Source: Pseudomonadota bacterium (GTDB lineage: Bacteria; Pseudomonadota; Gammaproteobacteria; Thiotrichales; Thiotrichaceae). From it: a stretch of DNA of 37,300 bases. Shown here in pieces: positions 7,478-16,430 of the stretch; the stretch's first letter is position 1, and every line of letters begins with the position of its first letter. The stretch lies in NCBI GenBank assembly GCA_002747435.1, contig PDPH01000023.1:1-37300 (forward strand), in the 5' to 3' direction. The translations under genes were made by a program, and so were the position numbers. The notes under the pieces were generated by a model, which ran no database searches, was not told where the DNA came from, and saw nothing but the letters and a program-made list of their open reading frames with translations.

Positions 7478-8580
7478 AAGCTTTAGCGAGTGTGATACCA
7501 AAACGATACCACCGAAGTTTAAGCTGGCGTACGGCTAATCGTGGCAGTATTCTACCGCTGCTTTTAGTCATGTTGGCGATTGTGGCTTTATTAGTGGCGG
7601 GTGTTGTGCAGTTGACGGATCAGCGCTCACAAGCCTTGCGTCAGCAACAACAGCAGTGGCAAGCTGGGGCAGATTTACACAACACGCGCACGGTGGTGTT
7701 GTATAGCCTATTGACCAGACCCTTTAATGATGCAGGTATGGTCGTTGATCCGACGATTGACTGGGAAGCCCCTAATCCTTTAGAGGTGGGGGACGCACGC
7801 ATTTGGACCTTAACAGGAAAAGAACTGCGTTTTGATGGTACTTTGTATCAAGGCTGGGGGAAGGCGGTTTTTTCCTTACAGGATGCGGATGCCTTGATCA
7901 ATTTAAACCAATTAGTGTTATCGCGTACAAGCTTCTTACGTTTGCTGGAACAGGCGGGTGTCACTGCCGCACAAGGTGACGTTTTGCTGGATCGGCTATT
8001 GGACTATCAAGATGCGGATGACTTATTAAGGCTTCACGGTGCTGAGCACGAAGAATATGTGCGTGCTGGTTTGCCACCACCTGCCAATCGACCTTTGCGA
8101 CATTTACAGGAGTTACGTTTAATTCCGGGTTGGCTGGAGTCTGGCGTGCTGGATCAAGCGATTTTTCGGGACAGTATTACACTATCGGGGCGGGGATTTT
8201 TCAATATTAATACCGCGCCCAAAGCTGTACTTTATGCGTGGACTGCTTACAGTGCCCGTGATTTGGATCGTTTAATGCAGCAACGCCCTTATCAACAAGC
8301 AGAACAGATTACCCGTTTAATGGGTGATGACTTTCCTGTCGATATACTGAGTATTGTTTTTCTTGCCTCTAAACATTTTCGTCTACGGCTGTATCATCCA
8401 GACTTAAATTATTACGAAGAGCAATTTATTAGTTTTTCCAAAAAGGAGGAAAATGGCTACCCTTGGGTCATTGACATGGTACAGCGTCGGTCTACATCTG
8501 GAACGATGGCTTTGGACACTGCTAGGGAAACCGGGCTCCGGTACTTTAATCCCGCGCAGTTGGGTATTGCGCCCCTGTAA
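7474..8580 (+). CDS. gspK: T2SS minor pseudopilin GspK (system A)
   Basis: GspK is the largest minor pseudopilin and sits at the extreme tip. The sequence RGSILPLLLVMLAIVALLVAG is a prepilin helix without the usual Glu at +5, a hallmark of GspK. The 368-residue length also fits. The middle contains ALINLNQLV and LLDRLLDYQDADD, matching the SAM-like alpha domain region of the family, and GRGFFNINTAPKAVL is the well-conserved GspK stretch. Translation appears to start at a TTG overlapping the gspJ stop. The last 128 bases are also read in another frame as the beginning of gspL. Confidence 0.88.
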   Translation: MKALASVIPKRYHRSLSWRTANRGSILPLLLVMLAIVALLVAGVVQLTDQRSQALRQQQQQWQAGADLHNTRTVVLYSLLTRPFNDAGMVVDPTIDWEAPNPLEVGDARIWTLTGKELRFDGTLYQGWGKAVFSLQDADALINLNQLVLSRTSFLRLLEQAGVTAAQGDVLLDRLLDYQDADDLLRLHGAEHEEYVRAGLPPPANRPLRHLQELRLIPGWLESGVLDQAIFRDSITLSGRGFFNINTAPKAVLYAWTAYSARDLDRLMQQRPYQQAEQITRLMGDDFPVDILSIVFLASKHFRLRLYHPDLNYYEEQFISFSKKEENGYPWVIDMVQRRSTSGTMALDTARETGLRYFNPAQLGIAPL

Positions 8581-9640
8581 AAACGCGCAGAACCCTGAAG
8601 AAATCAGCGGTTTTTTTCCAGCGCGCCGCCGTTGGTGGGCTGTACGACGACGACAAATCATCATTGGGCGTGGTTTGTGTTGGTATCGTTGTTTTGATTT
8701 AACCGCTTTGCCAGCGCGTGAGCGTCATGCTGCATTGAGTTTGCAAATTAAGCAATGGTCGCCGCTGAGCAATGAAGCTGGCACTGAGCGTGGCGAGGTA
8801 CAAACCTGGATTGTTTGGCAAGAAGGGCTGGCCATGGTATGGCTGTGGGAGGCTATCTCGCCCCAAGCAGGCTCAGGCTATCAGATACCTGAGCCCTTGC
8901 TGTATAAAAGGGGGCAAGCCGAACTGAGACAATTGGCTTTACAACAAGGTTATGAATTACAATATTGGGATTTGAAGGGTGTCTTGCGTTTTTCACAATG
9001 GTCGCCTGTGGCTTTTTCCAACTTTGCCTTGCAAGCCTTTTTTCTGGCGGTGGATCAGCAATATAAATTATCTACCATCGAACAAAGCTGGGTGACAGCA
9101 CAACGATTGCCCTTACTGGCTGATGCTTGGAAAGCTGCTTACCTGCCATCTTTAGATCGCATCGCTTTTGTCGGGCAGTTGTTTTGTGGGCTGGCTTTAT
9201 TGGCATTACTGACGCTAATCATTTGGTTCACGGCACAAAACCGTTTGGGAGAGCAAAGTTACCAAACACAGCAGGCGGCGCTACAAACATTACGCCAACA
9301 AGCTGCCCCATTGGTTGAGTTACGCACCCAAGCACTAGAAGAGAAACAGCGCTTAGACAGTTTGACTTCCTTACTGCCCAAGCAAACGCAACTACAGATA
9401 ATGGCTGATTTCTCGATGATTATTGCGCAGTTAGCGCCTGAAGCCCGTATTGAAACATGGGGCTGGACAGATGGGGGTCTACAAGTAGATATATCAGGTT
9501 TGCTCATTGATCAACCCAGCTTAGTCGAAGCCCTAAAAGCTGAAGGAACATTTGCTAATATTCGTATTGAAATACCTAGAGGCGGCGCTAAGCAGTTGCG
9601 TATTTTTGCAGATAGTAGGCCAGTAAATGCTAATGAATGA
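8453..9640 (+). CDS. gspL: T2SS inner-membrane platform protein GspL-like
   Basis: GspL links the ATPase GspE to the inner-membrane platform. This 395-residue protein has a cytoplasmic domain of about 235 residues (rich in Trp and Arg, with PARRRWWAVRR near 56-66), one membrane helix at about 238-260, then a Gln-rich coiled coil (about 265-320) and a small periplasmic domain. That is the GspL layout. Sequence similarity to classical GspL is weak by eye, so position and topology carry the call. The ATG at 8453 has AAGGAGG three bases upstream, a strong but closely spaced site. This start makes the gene overlap gspK by 128 bases; no other Met occurs before residue 128. Confidence 0.75.
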   Translation: MATLGSLTWYSVGLHLERWLWTLLGKPGSGTLIPRSWVLRPCKNAQNPEEISGFFPARRRWWAVRRRQIIIGRGLCWYRCFDLTALPARERHAALSLQIKQWSPLSNEAGTERGEVQTWIVWQEGLAMVWLWEAISPQAGSGYQIPEPLLYKRGQAELRQLALQQGYELQYWDLKGVLRFSQWSPVAFSNFALQAFFLAVDQQYKLSTIEQSWVTAQRLPLLADAWKAAYLPSLDRIAFVGQLFCGLALLALLTLIIWFTAQNRLGEQSYQTQQAALQTLRQQAAPLVELRTQALEEKQRLDSLTSLLPKQTQLQIMADFSMIIAQLAPEARIETWGWTDGGLQVDISGLLIDQPSLVEALKAEGTFANIRIEIPRGGAKQLRIFADSRPVNANE

Positions 9641-10196
9641 TGAGTTGACAACAAAACAATGGCGCAGGCAGCTATTAATCGCTTTGGCCTTATTATTGGC
9701 TGCACTACTGGGTTTGGAGCAAATTTTTCAATGGCGAACAGATTTGCAACAAAGAATAGATAACTTGCGTCAACAAACGATTCAGGTACAAGCGGCGGCA
9801 AAGATATCCGATCAAGAATGGTCTGATTATATTACGGAGGCCACTTTGAATTATTTGGATTTGGAGGAGCGTTTTTTAAGTGTATCGTCACATGATTTAG
9901 CTCAAGCTGAAGTGCAAAATTGGCTGACCTCAGTGGTCGCACAGTATTCTGCAAAAAACCCTCAAATAGAAGTTGTTGCAAGCCCGGATGCTATTACTTT
10001 AGCGGGTAACATTACCTATTGGCGTGTAGAAGCACAAATACAAATACTTCGCTGTGATTTAGCCACCGGCTTGGCTATATTAAATAAGCTGGAAAGTAGT
10101 AATACCATGCCCGTGACAGTACAAGCGATTCGTTTGACCAAGAGACAGTGTGATTGGGTTTTATTTATTAATGTATTACGCTCAGAAGGGGCTTGA
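9627..10196 (+). CDS. gspM: T2SS platform protein GspM-like
   Basis: The 189-residue protein has a short cytoplasmic N-terminus, one membrane helix at about residues 15-33, a helical stretch and a small periplasmic alpha/beta domain, as in GspM. It follows gspL with a 14-base overlap and precedes the GspC-like gene, the position M holds in T2SS operons. GspM pairs with GspL in the platform. Sequence conservation in this family is low, so the name rests on topology and order. A second ATG at 9633 is an equally possible start. Confidence 0.7.
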   Translation: MLMNDELTTKQWRRQLLIALALLLAALLGLEQIFQWRTDLQQRIDNLRQQTIQVQAAAKISDQEWSDYITEATLNYLDLEERFLSVSSHDLAQAEVQNWLTSVVAQYSAKNPQIEVVASPDAITLAGNITYWRVEAQIQILRCDLATGLAILNKLESSNTMPVTVQAIRLTKRQCDWVLFINVLRSEGA

Positions 10197-10206
10197 GGCA
10201 CGGGTC

Positions 10207-10716
10207 ATGCGTAAACGAGTGATGATTACCTTTGCTATAAGCGGTTTCATTGCGTGGTCAATGGGGGTATGGCATCTGGCTTTGCGTAATGCGCCAGACC
10301 AACAGACCCAAATAGCCTCACCCACGAACCAAGACTCAACAGCAGTTTTGAAAATAGTCAAGTGGCAAGCACCTGATACGCAAGCGTTTTATCAAAGTAT
10401 TAGACGCAGCGGACTTTGGCCTGAAATGATTTTGGACCCATCAGTGCCCAGCAATCAAGGCGAGTCGGGTGCTCCCGCAAAACCCACTCTTGACAAAGCG
10501 GCTCGCTCAGGTTTAAAAAAATTTAATTTAAAAGCTATTTCCCAAGTGGGTAATCGGTGTTGGGCTGTTTTTGAAGTAGATAAAAAGCGGATACGTGCAA
10601 CGGTTGGAGATAAGCTTCAAGAAGGACAGATTATAAAATCTATTGAAGCGACTGGCGTTATTATATTAGAAGGTGATAAAGAAACTCGATTTGATTTATT
10701 TAGAACCCAACAATAA
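10207..10716 (+). CDS. GspC-like T2SS protein (XpsN type)
   Basis: The 169-residue protein has one N-terminal membrane helix (about 5-25), a variable linker, and a C-terminal domain (about 105-165) with the pattern of the GspC homology region: LKAISQVGNRCWAVFEV, then VGDKLQEGQIIKSIEATGVII. That domain binds the N0 domain of the secretin and connects inner and outer membrane complexes. No PDZ domain follows, as in Xanthomonas XpsN, which fills the same place before the secretin. I chose the ATG at 10207, 10 bases after gspM and preceded by GAGG. A GTG at 10150 would extend it into gspM. Confidence 0.68.
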   Translation: MRKRVMITFAISGFIAWSMGVWHLALRNAPDQQTQIASPTNQDSTAVLKIVKWQAPDTQAFYQSIRRSGLWPEMILDPSVPSNQGESGAPAKPTLDKAARSGLKKFNLKAISQVGNRCWAVFEVDKKRIRATVGDKLQEGQIIKSIEATGVIILEGDKETRFDLFRTQQ

Positions 10717-10753
10717 CGTGAATATTGACCTCAGGATATTATGGATGTAAGCA

Positions 10754-12937
10754 ATGATTATCAATCAGAGTTTAAAAGGCTGGCCTATCAGTAAGTTTTT
10801 ATTGTGTTTAGCATTGTGCTTCAGTTTATCAGGGTGTTTGTTATTAGATAAGCCTGTCAAAAAAAATCAACCTTTGGTATTTCCACCGCCTTTATATAAA
10901 GGTAAAGCTAATCAAGCTAGGGATGATAGCCAAGCTAGTTGGCATAGTAATACTTCAACAAGTGCCATTATGCCTTCCTTACCCAAACAGCCTGGCAGGC
11001 GCATTGATACGCCCCGTACTTTCACTGTCACAGGTCAAGTACAAACAGCAGAAGATGTTATTGACCGTTTGAGCTTTGATACAGTTCCTATTACTTTTAG
11101 CGCAGAAGATATGCCTTTACCTGATTTTATCAATGAGGTATTTGGTGATTTGTTGCGTCTAAATTATCGTTTGGATAATGCCTTATCGCGTAAAAATGAC
11201 TTAGTAACCTTACGTGTCACTAATCCCACTAAGCCTCGTGAATTATTTATTCTGGCCGCTAAAGTATTGGAGCAATATGGTATTGCTGTTCTATCTGATG
11301 AAGGTGGTGGAATTTTCTTGACTGTGGCAAAAGCTGGTGGCGGAGCGACACCGCCTTTACTGATCTCTGGGCGTGCTTTACCAGGTGTGCCAGATACTCA
11401 TCGTACTGTTTTTCAGTATTTACCACTTCAGGTTGTTAAAGCCAATACAATGGTTCTTTGGCTCAAGCAGATTTATGGACCTTTAGGTTTAAATATTTCC
11501 CCTGATATTTCTACAAATAATATTTTATTAAGCGGCCCTGGTAGAGTGGTGCGTAAGGCGATTGAGGCCGTAGATTTATTAGACCAGCCAGGATTTGCCG
11601 GACAAAATAGCGCTCGTTTTGAACTAGCTTATCAGCCAGTGAATAAGGTTTATACTGCTGTCGTGTCTGCTTTAACAGCAGAAGGATATTTTGTCACAGA
11701 GGGTAATACACAGACGCCTGGCAGCGTGCGGCTGATTCCTTTAGATTTTATTAATAGTCTTTTAGTATTTGCAGCCGATAATAAAACCGTAAGTCATGTT
11801 GGGCGCTGGATAAGGAATTTTGATCAAGCTCCTGAAGTTAAACCCGATGTGTCCCAATCAACTTTTTATTATGAGGTACGTAATACACGGGCTAAATCAA
11901 TTTATGATGTTTTAAAACAATTATTAGTTCAAAAGAAAAATAATAGTAAAACTACCACAAATGCTGGTGGAATATTAGCTGCTGCTGAGAAAAAAGAAGA
12001 CAATAGCACTGCACCGGCAGAAGCAACTAAGTCTGATAATGCAGCGGCAGATAAAAATACAAATACCATTACTGTTTTAAGTGAGGGTAGCCGTATTGTG
12101 TTAGATGAAGCACGTAATGCTATTATTTTTATGGGAGAGCCAGAAGAATGGCAGCGTTTACGGAGTACGATCCATCGTATGGATCAACCACTACGGCAGG
12201 TATTGATTGAGGTCAGTGTTGCCGAAGTTTCTCTAACCGATCAGGACAATGCTGGCTTTGAATGGTTACTCGGCGGGGGAGGTAGTTTGTTGGGGACGGT
12301 AGGTCATTTAAATCTGGGTAGCAGTGGTTTGCTATACACCTTGGAAAGTGCAGGTCAAACACGGGCAGTTTTGAACTTGATGGCTTCTAACCAGCGTCTT
12401 AGCATTCTATCTACACCACGTTTATTAGTGAAAAGTGGTGAAACAGCCAGTATTGATGTTGGCTCTGAAGTGCCCGTTGTTACCTCTGTCGTGTCGTCTG
12501 GTTCTGATACAACAGCGACCAAACAAGAAGTTCAGTATCGTAAGACCGGCGTATTATTAAAGGTGACGCCCGTGATTCATTCGGGTAATCGAGTTGATAT
12601 TGAAATTTCCCAAGAAGTCAGTGAGGCAGTAGAAAATACGATTAGTTCTATTTCTAGTCCAGCGATTTCTAATCGTCGTATTAATACCAGTGTTTCCCTT
12701 AAAGATGGTGGCTCTATTCTTTTGGGGGGGTTAATGAGCTCTTCTGGAAATAAAGGTGAAATTGGTGTGCCTATTTTAAAAGATATTCCTATAGCAGGTG
12801 AACTGTTTAGGGGTAAACGCGAAACAATGGATAAGCGAGAATTAATTGTATTAATTCGTCCTTATATTATAGAAAATGACGAGCAGGCATATAGCTTGAC
12901 TCGTTCTCAGCAAATGCAGTTGAAGAATATACCTTAA
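10754..12937 (+). CDS. gspD: T2SS secretin GspD, lipoprotein type
   Basis: This 727-residue protein forms the outer-membrane channel. It starts with a lipoprotein signal peptide and lipobox LSGC (Cys28, followed by Leu, so outer-membrane sorting is expected). An N0-type domain (about 98-190), repeated N-domains and a low-complexity Ala/Asn/Lys linker (about 393-440) follow. The secretin core carries SILSTPRLLV, VPVVTSV, TGVLLKVTPVI and the C-terminal LGGLMSS...GVPILKDIPIAGELF signature. A lipidated secretin can reach the outer membrane without a separate pilotin, as HxcQ of Pseudomonas does; no pilotin gene is seen here. The GGL motif is encoded in part by a run of seven G at 12724-12730. Confidence 0.95.
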   Translation: MIINQSLKGWPISKFLLCLALCFSLSGCLLLDKPVKKNQPLVFPPPLYKGKANQARDDSQASWHSNTSTSAIMPSLPKQPGRRIDTPRTFTVTGQVQTAEDVIDRLSFDTVPITFSAEDMPLPDFINEVFGDLLRLNYRLDNALSRKNDLVTLRVTNPTKPRELFILAAKVLEQYGIAVLSDEGGGIFLTVAKAGGGATPPLLISGRALPGVPDTHRTVFQYLPLQVVKANTMVLWLKQIYGPLGLNISPDISTNNILLSGPGRVVRKAIEAVDLLDQPGFAGQNSARFELAYQPVNKVYTAVVSALTAEGYFVTEGNTQTPGSVRLIPLDFINSLLVFAADNKTVSHVGRWIRNFDQAPEVKPDVSQSTFYYEVRNTRAKSIYDVLKQLLVQKKNNSKTTTNAGGILAAAEKKEDNSTAPAEATKSDNAAADKNTNTITVLSEGSRIVLDEARNAIIFMGEPEEWQRLRSTIHRMDQPLRQVLIEVSVAEVSLTDQDNAGFEWLLGGGGSLLGTVGHLNLGSSGLLYTLESAGQTRAVLNLMASNQRLSILSTPRLLVKSGETASIDVGSEVPVVTSVVSSGSDTTATKQEVQYRKTGVLLKVTPVIHSGNRVDIEISQEVSEAVENTISSISSPAISNRRINTSVSLKDGGSILLGGLMSSSGNKGEIGVPILKDIPIAGELFRGKRETMDKRELIVLIRPYIIENDEQAYSLTRSQQMQLKNIP

Positions 12938-12963
12938 TAGACTTATAAACTTATTGAGAACGA

Positions 12964-14694
12964 ATGGACCTTGGGTTATTTCAACAAAAAAATACTCCAC
13001 TGCTTCCTATCACTAACTGGGAAGCATTGGGAGATATTTTACTGCACCAGTCTTTACTGACAGAAGATGACGTAGAACGCTTTTTTGGTAAGGACGTAGT
13101 GCTATCAGGCAATCCTTTGAACCTGCTAGTGCGAGCAGGGATGCTTTCGGAAGAGGTTGTTTTAAACTTTTTGGCTAAACAGTTTAATTTGCCAGTATAT
13201 GTAGCGACTGATTTTCCCGAAGATTTGGCAGTTTATAATGAGTGGTTAGCCAGTTTGGCTTTACGTATTGATTGGTGGTCAGAGTGTCCAGCCTTGGCTT
13301 GGCCATTAAATGATACTTTGGTAAATGTAGTGGTGAGAAATCCTTTTGATACTGAATTGCAGGAGGTTATCAGTAAGCTCTTTACTGAGCAGGCTATTGA
13401 AGTGCAATGGGGCTTGGCTACATCGCGTGATTTAGAGCGCTTTTGGGAGCGAATGGAGGCTTTTAATAAGCAGTTTTCGCGTTCGGTTTGGGCAGGAGAC
13501 GAAGTTGCTTATTTACGAGAATTAGCTGAAGAAGCGCCCGTTATTGAATATGTCAATAATTTGTTTGCTCAAGCAGCTGATAAGCGTGCCTCGGATATTC
13601 ATATTGCGCCACAGCGTAAGTATTTATCCATCCATTTTCGCATTGATGGTGTTTTGGTCGATTATGCACAGCTTCCCATTGAGCGTTTTAATGCTATTGC
13701 TTCTCGTCTTAAGTTAATTGCTCAACTTGATATAGCTGAGAAGCGTTTACCGCAAGATGGTCGAATTCGAATTCGAGCCGGTTCTGGGGAATATGATGTG
13801 CGAGTATCCACCTTGCCCGGCATTCATGGTGAATCGATTGTATTGCGGCTGTTGCCGACTATCCGCCAAGATATGCAGTTAGAAAGTTTAGGTATGTTAC
13901 CTGATCAAATCGCCATGTTTAATCAGTTAATACATTTACCTTATGGTGTTTTTCTAGTAACCGGCCCGACAGGTTCAGGTAAGTCGACTACGCTTTATTC
14001 TGCTCTTGGAATGGTTCATGATGGTAGCCGGAAAATTATTACTGTTGAAGACCCTGTTGAATATAACATTGAGGGCATTACTCAAATACAAATTAATGCT
14101 GATATTGATTTAACATTTGCGTCTGTATTGCGCTCTGCATTACGTCAAGATCCAGATATTTTATTGGTAGGTGAAATCCGTGACTTGGAAACCGCACGTA
14201 TTGCTATTCAGGCCTCATTGACAGGGCATCTCGTGTTATCTACTTTACATACTAACGACTCTTTAAGTGCATTTACGCGCTTGATTGACATGGGCGTGGA
14301 ACCTTTTATGGTGGCAACGCCAGCCATTGCCGTCATGGCGCAACGTTTGGGTCGACGTTTGTGTCCTGCTTGTGCGGCTAAAACGGAAGTGCCTATTGAG
14401 ATTATTAAGGAGGTAAAAAGACGTTGGCCTAGCGAGCTACCGCAGTTTGAGCCTGACTTCAAGCAAGCGGTGGGATGCAGTGAGTGTAATGGTAGTGGGT
14501 ATTTGGGACGTATTGGTTTTTTTGAACTGATACCCGTGACAGGTGTTTTACGAAATGCAGTCATTCAACAACAAACGACTTCTGAGTTATGGGAGAGTGT
14601 GGTTGAAGAAGCGCGTGACCTGCGCTTGGATGGTTTACTAAAAGCATGGTCTGGTCAAACCACGCTTGAGGAAGTTATGCGACTCTGTATCTGA
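12964..14694 (+). CDS. gspE: T2SS assembly ATPase GspE
   Basis: GspE powers pseudopilus assembly from the cytoplasm. The 576-residue sequence shows an N-terminal MshEN/N1E-type domain (LLVRAGMLSEEVVLNFLAKQF), the Asp box region (KRASDIHIAP), Walker A GPTGSGKST near 333-341, Walker B ILLVGEIRD near 399-407 and the His box around LSTLHTNDS. The C-terminal zinc-binding cysteines are present as LCPAC near 465-469 and GCSEC near 504-508. It starts 26 bases after the secretin. All catalytic motifs are intact, so the machine should be functional. Confidence 0.96.
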   Translation: MDLGLFQQKNTPLLPITNWEALGDILLHQSLLTEDDVERFFGKDVVLSGNPLNLLVRAGMLSEEVVLNFLAKQFNLPVYVATDFPEDLAVYNEWLASLALRIDWWSECPALAWPLNDTLVNVVVRNPFDTELQEVISKLFTEQAIEVQWGLATSRDLERFWERMEAFNKQFSRSVWAGDEVAYLRELAEEAPVIEYVNNLFAQAADKRASDIHIAPQRKYLSIHFRIDGVLVDYAQLPIERFNAIASRLKLIAQLDIAEKRLPQDGRIRIRAGSGEYDVRVSTLPGIHGESIVLRLLPTIRQDMQLESLGMLPDQIAMFNQLIHLPYGVFLVTGPTGSGKSTTLYSALGMVHDGSRKIITVEDPVEYNIEGITQIQINADIDLTFASVLRSALRQDPDILLVGEIRDLETARIAIQASLTGHLVLSTLHTNDSLSAFTRLIDMGVEPFMVATPAIAVMAQRLGRRLCPACAAKTEVPIEIIKEVKRRWPSELPQFEPDFKQAVGCSECNGSGYLGRIGFFELIPVTGVLRNAVIQQQTTSELWESVVEEARDLRLDGLLKAWSGQTTLEEVMRLCI

Positions 14695-14704
14695 GCTAAG
14701 CAAA

Positions 14705-15919
14705 ATGCAAATAAATTATACGGCACTAAATTATCAACAAGAACGAATTCAAGGTACGATTGAAGCCTCTTCTGAGCGACAGGCGCTTCAATTGTTATCT
14801 AAACAAGGTTTGGTGCCAATCGCCTTAATTGAAAATCAAGCGATAAAGCGTCCAGTAAGTCGCCGTTTTGGGTGGCACAAGCAAAAGCCGATCTCTTCCA
14901 AAGCATTGCTAGTTGCGTTCGAACAACTACTGGTAATGTTGAAGTCTGGTTTGTCTTTGCATAGAGCCACTTTATCCTTAGGTAGATCATTAGGGCATGA
15001 CGGTATTGCCACACAATTTAATGGTATTGCACAACAGTTAGGAAGAGGGGATAGTTTCTCTATCGCTTTAAGTGAGTCTGAACTCAAGCTTCCTGCTTAT
15101 TTATTGCAGTTGGTCAAAGCAGGTGAGTTGTCAGGCAAATTAATTGAAGCATTGGAAGATGGTTTAGCGCAATTTCGCTATGAACAGCGGGTAAATTCAG
15201 AGGTACGCAATGCGATGATTTATCCGTTGATTCTTATTTTCGCAGGTATTATTGCCGTTGGTATTATTTTTACAGCGGTTGTGCCTAAATTTACTAATTT
15301 GTTAGATAAAGTGGAAGACTTACCGACCATTTCGGTTTGGGTTTTATCAGTGGGACGTTTTGCTAGTGAGCAGGCAGTTTGGTTAGGTATTGGTATAATA
15401 AGCTTTGTCGTATTGATTTATATTGGGTTAAAGTATCTGCATCTAGGAAAGCATCTGCTAAATGGTTTATCAAGACTACCCGGGCTTAAAGTATTTTTTT
15501 TAGAGTCTGAGCTTGGACGATGGAGTTACCTAGTAGGCACTTTATTGAGTAATCGAGTGTCTGTTTTGGAGGCTATACAACTAGCTAATGAAGGTGTACG
15601 CATTAGTTGGATGCAGGCTCGATTATTCCAAGTAAGTCGCAGTGTAAAAGAAGGAGGAGGTATTGCTGAGAGCTTGAAAAATATTCACCTTTTTCCTCCA
15701 GTGGGCTTGGATTTAATGATTGTGGGTGAACAGTCTAGCAAATTAGCGGATATGTTGCAGTCAGTTTCAATAATGTTTGCTGATAGCAGTAAGCAGAAAA
15801 TAGAGCGTTTTCTACAGTTATTAGAGCCTGTAGCTATCTTATTTTTGGGACTGGTGATAGGTGTAATTATGGCAGGCATTATTCTTGCGATTACAAGTAT
15901 GAATGATGCCTTTGTATAG
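14705..15919 (+). CDS. gspF: T2SS inner-membrane platform protein GspF
   Basis: GspF is the polytopic core of the inner-membrane platform, related to PilC. The protein starts MQINYTALNYQQERIQGTIEA, the usual N-terminus, and contains two copies of the T2SSF domain. Membrane segments lie roughly at 170-197, 226-245 and 372-399. Family signatures are visible (LLVAFEQLLVMLKSGLSL in the first repeat, SYLVGTLLSNRVSVLEAI in the second, and LLEPVAILFLGLVIG near the end). The ATG at 14705 lies 10 bases after gspE; upstream in-frame codons would overlap gspE and are less likely. Length (404 residues) is normal. Confidence 0.94.
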   Translation: MQINYTALNYQQERIQGTIEASSERQALQLLSKQGLVPIALIENQAIKRPVSRRFGWHKQKPISSKALLVAFEQLLVMLKSGLSLHRATLSLGRSLGHDGIATQFNGIAQQLGRGDSFSIALSESELKLPAYLLQLVKAGELSGKLIEALEDGLAQFRYEQRVNSEVRNAMIYPLILIFAGIIAVGIIFTAVVPKFTNLLDKVEDLPTISVWVLSVGRFASEQAVWLGIGIISFVVLIYIGLKYLHLGKHLLNGLSRLPGLKVFFLESELGRWSYLVGTLLSNRVSVLEAIQLANEGVRISWMQARLFQVSRSVKEGGGIAESLKNIHLFPPVGLDLMIVGEQSSKLADMLQSVSIMFADSSKQKIERFLQLLEPVAILFLGLVIGVIMAGIILAITSMNDAFV

Positions 15920-15960
15920 TCTTTGAGCAATTTTATGGATTGTGAGAGTTAGGAGGACTT

Positions 15961-16422
15961 ATGTTAATTAGATATCGTTCTTATCCTAAAAGAAAAGTTT
16001 ATGGTTTCTCTTTAATGGAATTATTAGTCGTGCTTGTGATTATAGGTCTAATTGCAGGATTAGTAGGGCCGCGTTTGTTTGGGCGAGTTGATGAATCAAA
16101 ACAACGAGCAGCAGAGGCGCAGGTCAAAATGCTTAGAGGAGCCTTGGAGACAATGTACTTGAATTTAGGTCGCTTTCCCACAACAGATGAAGGCCTGAGT
16201 TTATTAAATACACCCCCTCAAGATGAATCAATTAAGGCTTTTTGGCGCGGTCCTTACCTGTCGGATGATTTACCTAAAGACCCGTGGAATAATATGTATC
16301 AATATGAGTATGTAGGCAGAGATGATATACCTTTCTTTCTTTATTCATTGGGTGCAGATGGTAAAAAAGGAGGGGAGGGGATAAATCGTGATATAGGTAA
16401 GGTAGGAGGCAACGAGTCGTGA
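15961..16422 (+). CDS. gspG: T2SS major pseudopilin GspG (system A)
   Basis: GspG polymers form the pseudopilus. After a 15-residue leader ending in Gly, the helix FSLMELLVVLVIIGLIAGLVGPRLFG begins, with Glu at +5. The C-terminal half has the family signature: GRFPTTDEGLSLL, LPKDPWNNMYQYEY, then LYSLGADGKKGGEG, the loop that binds calcium in known GspG. An AGGAGG lies 5 bases before the ATG. The leader is longer and more basic than usual. It differs clearly from the second GspG at 19557. Confidence 0.94.
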   Translation: MLIRYRSYPKRKVYGFSLMELLVVLVIIGLIAGLVGPRLFGRVDESKQRAAEAQVKMLRGALETMYLNLGRFPTTDEGLSLLNTPPQDESIKAFWRGPYLSDDLPKDPWNNMYQYEYVGRDDIPFFLYSLGADGKKGGEGINRDIGKVGGNES

Positions 16423-16430
16423 TATAGCTT

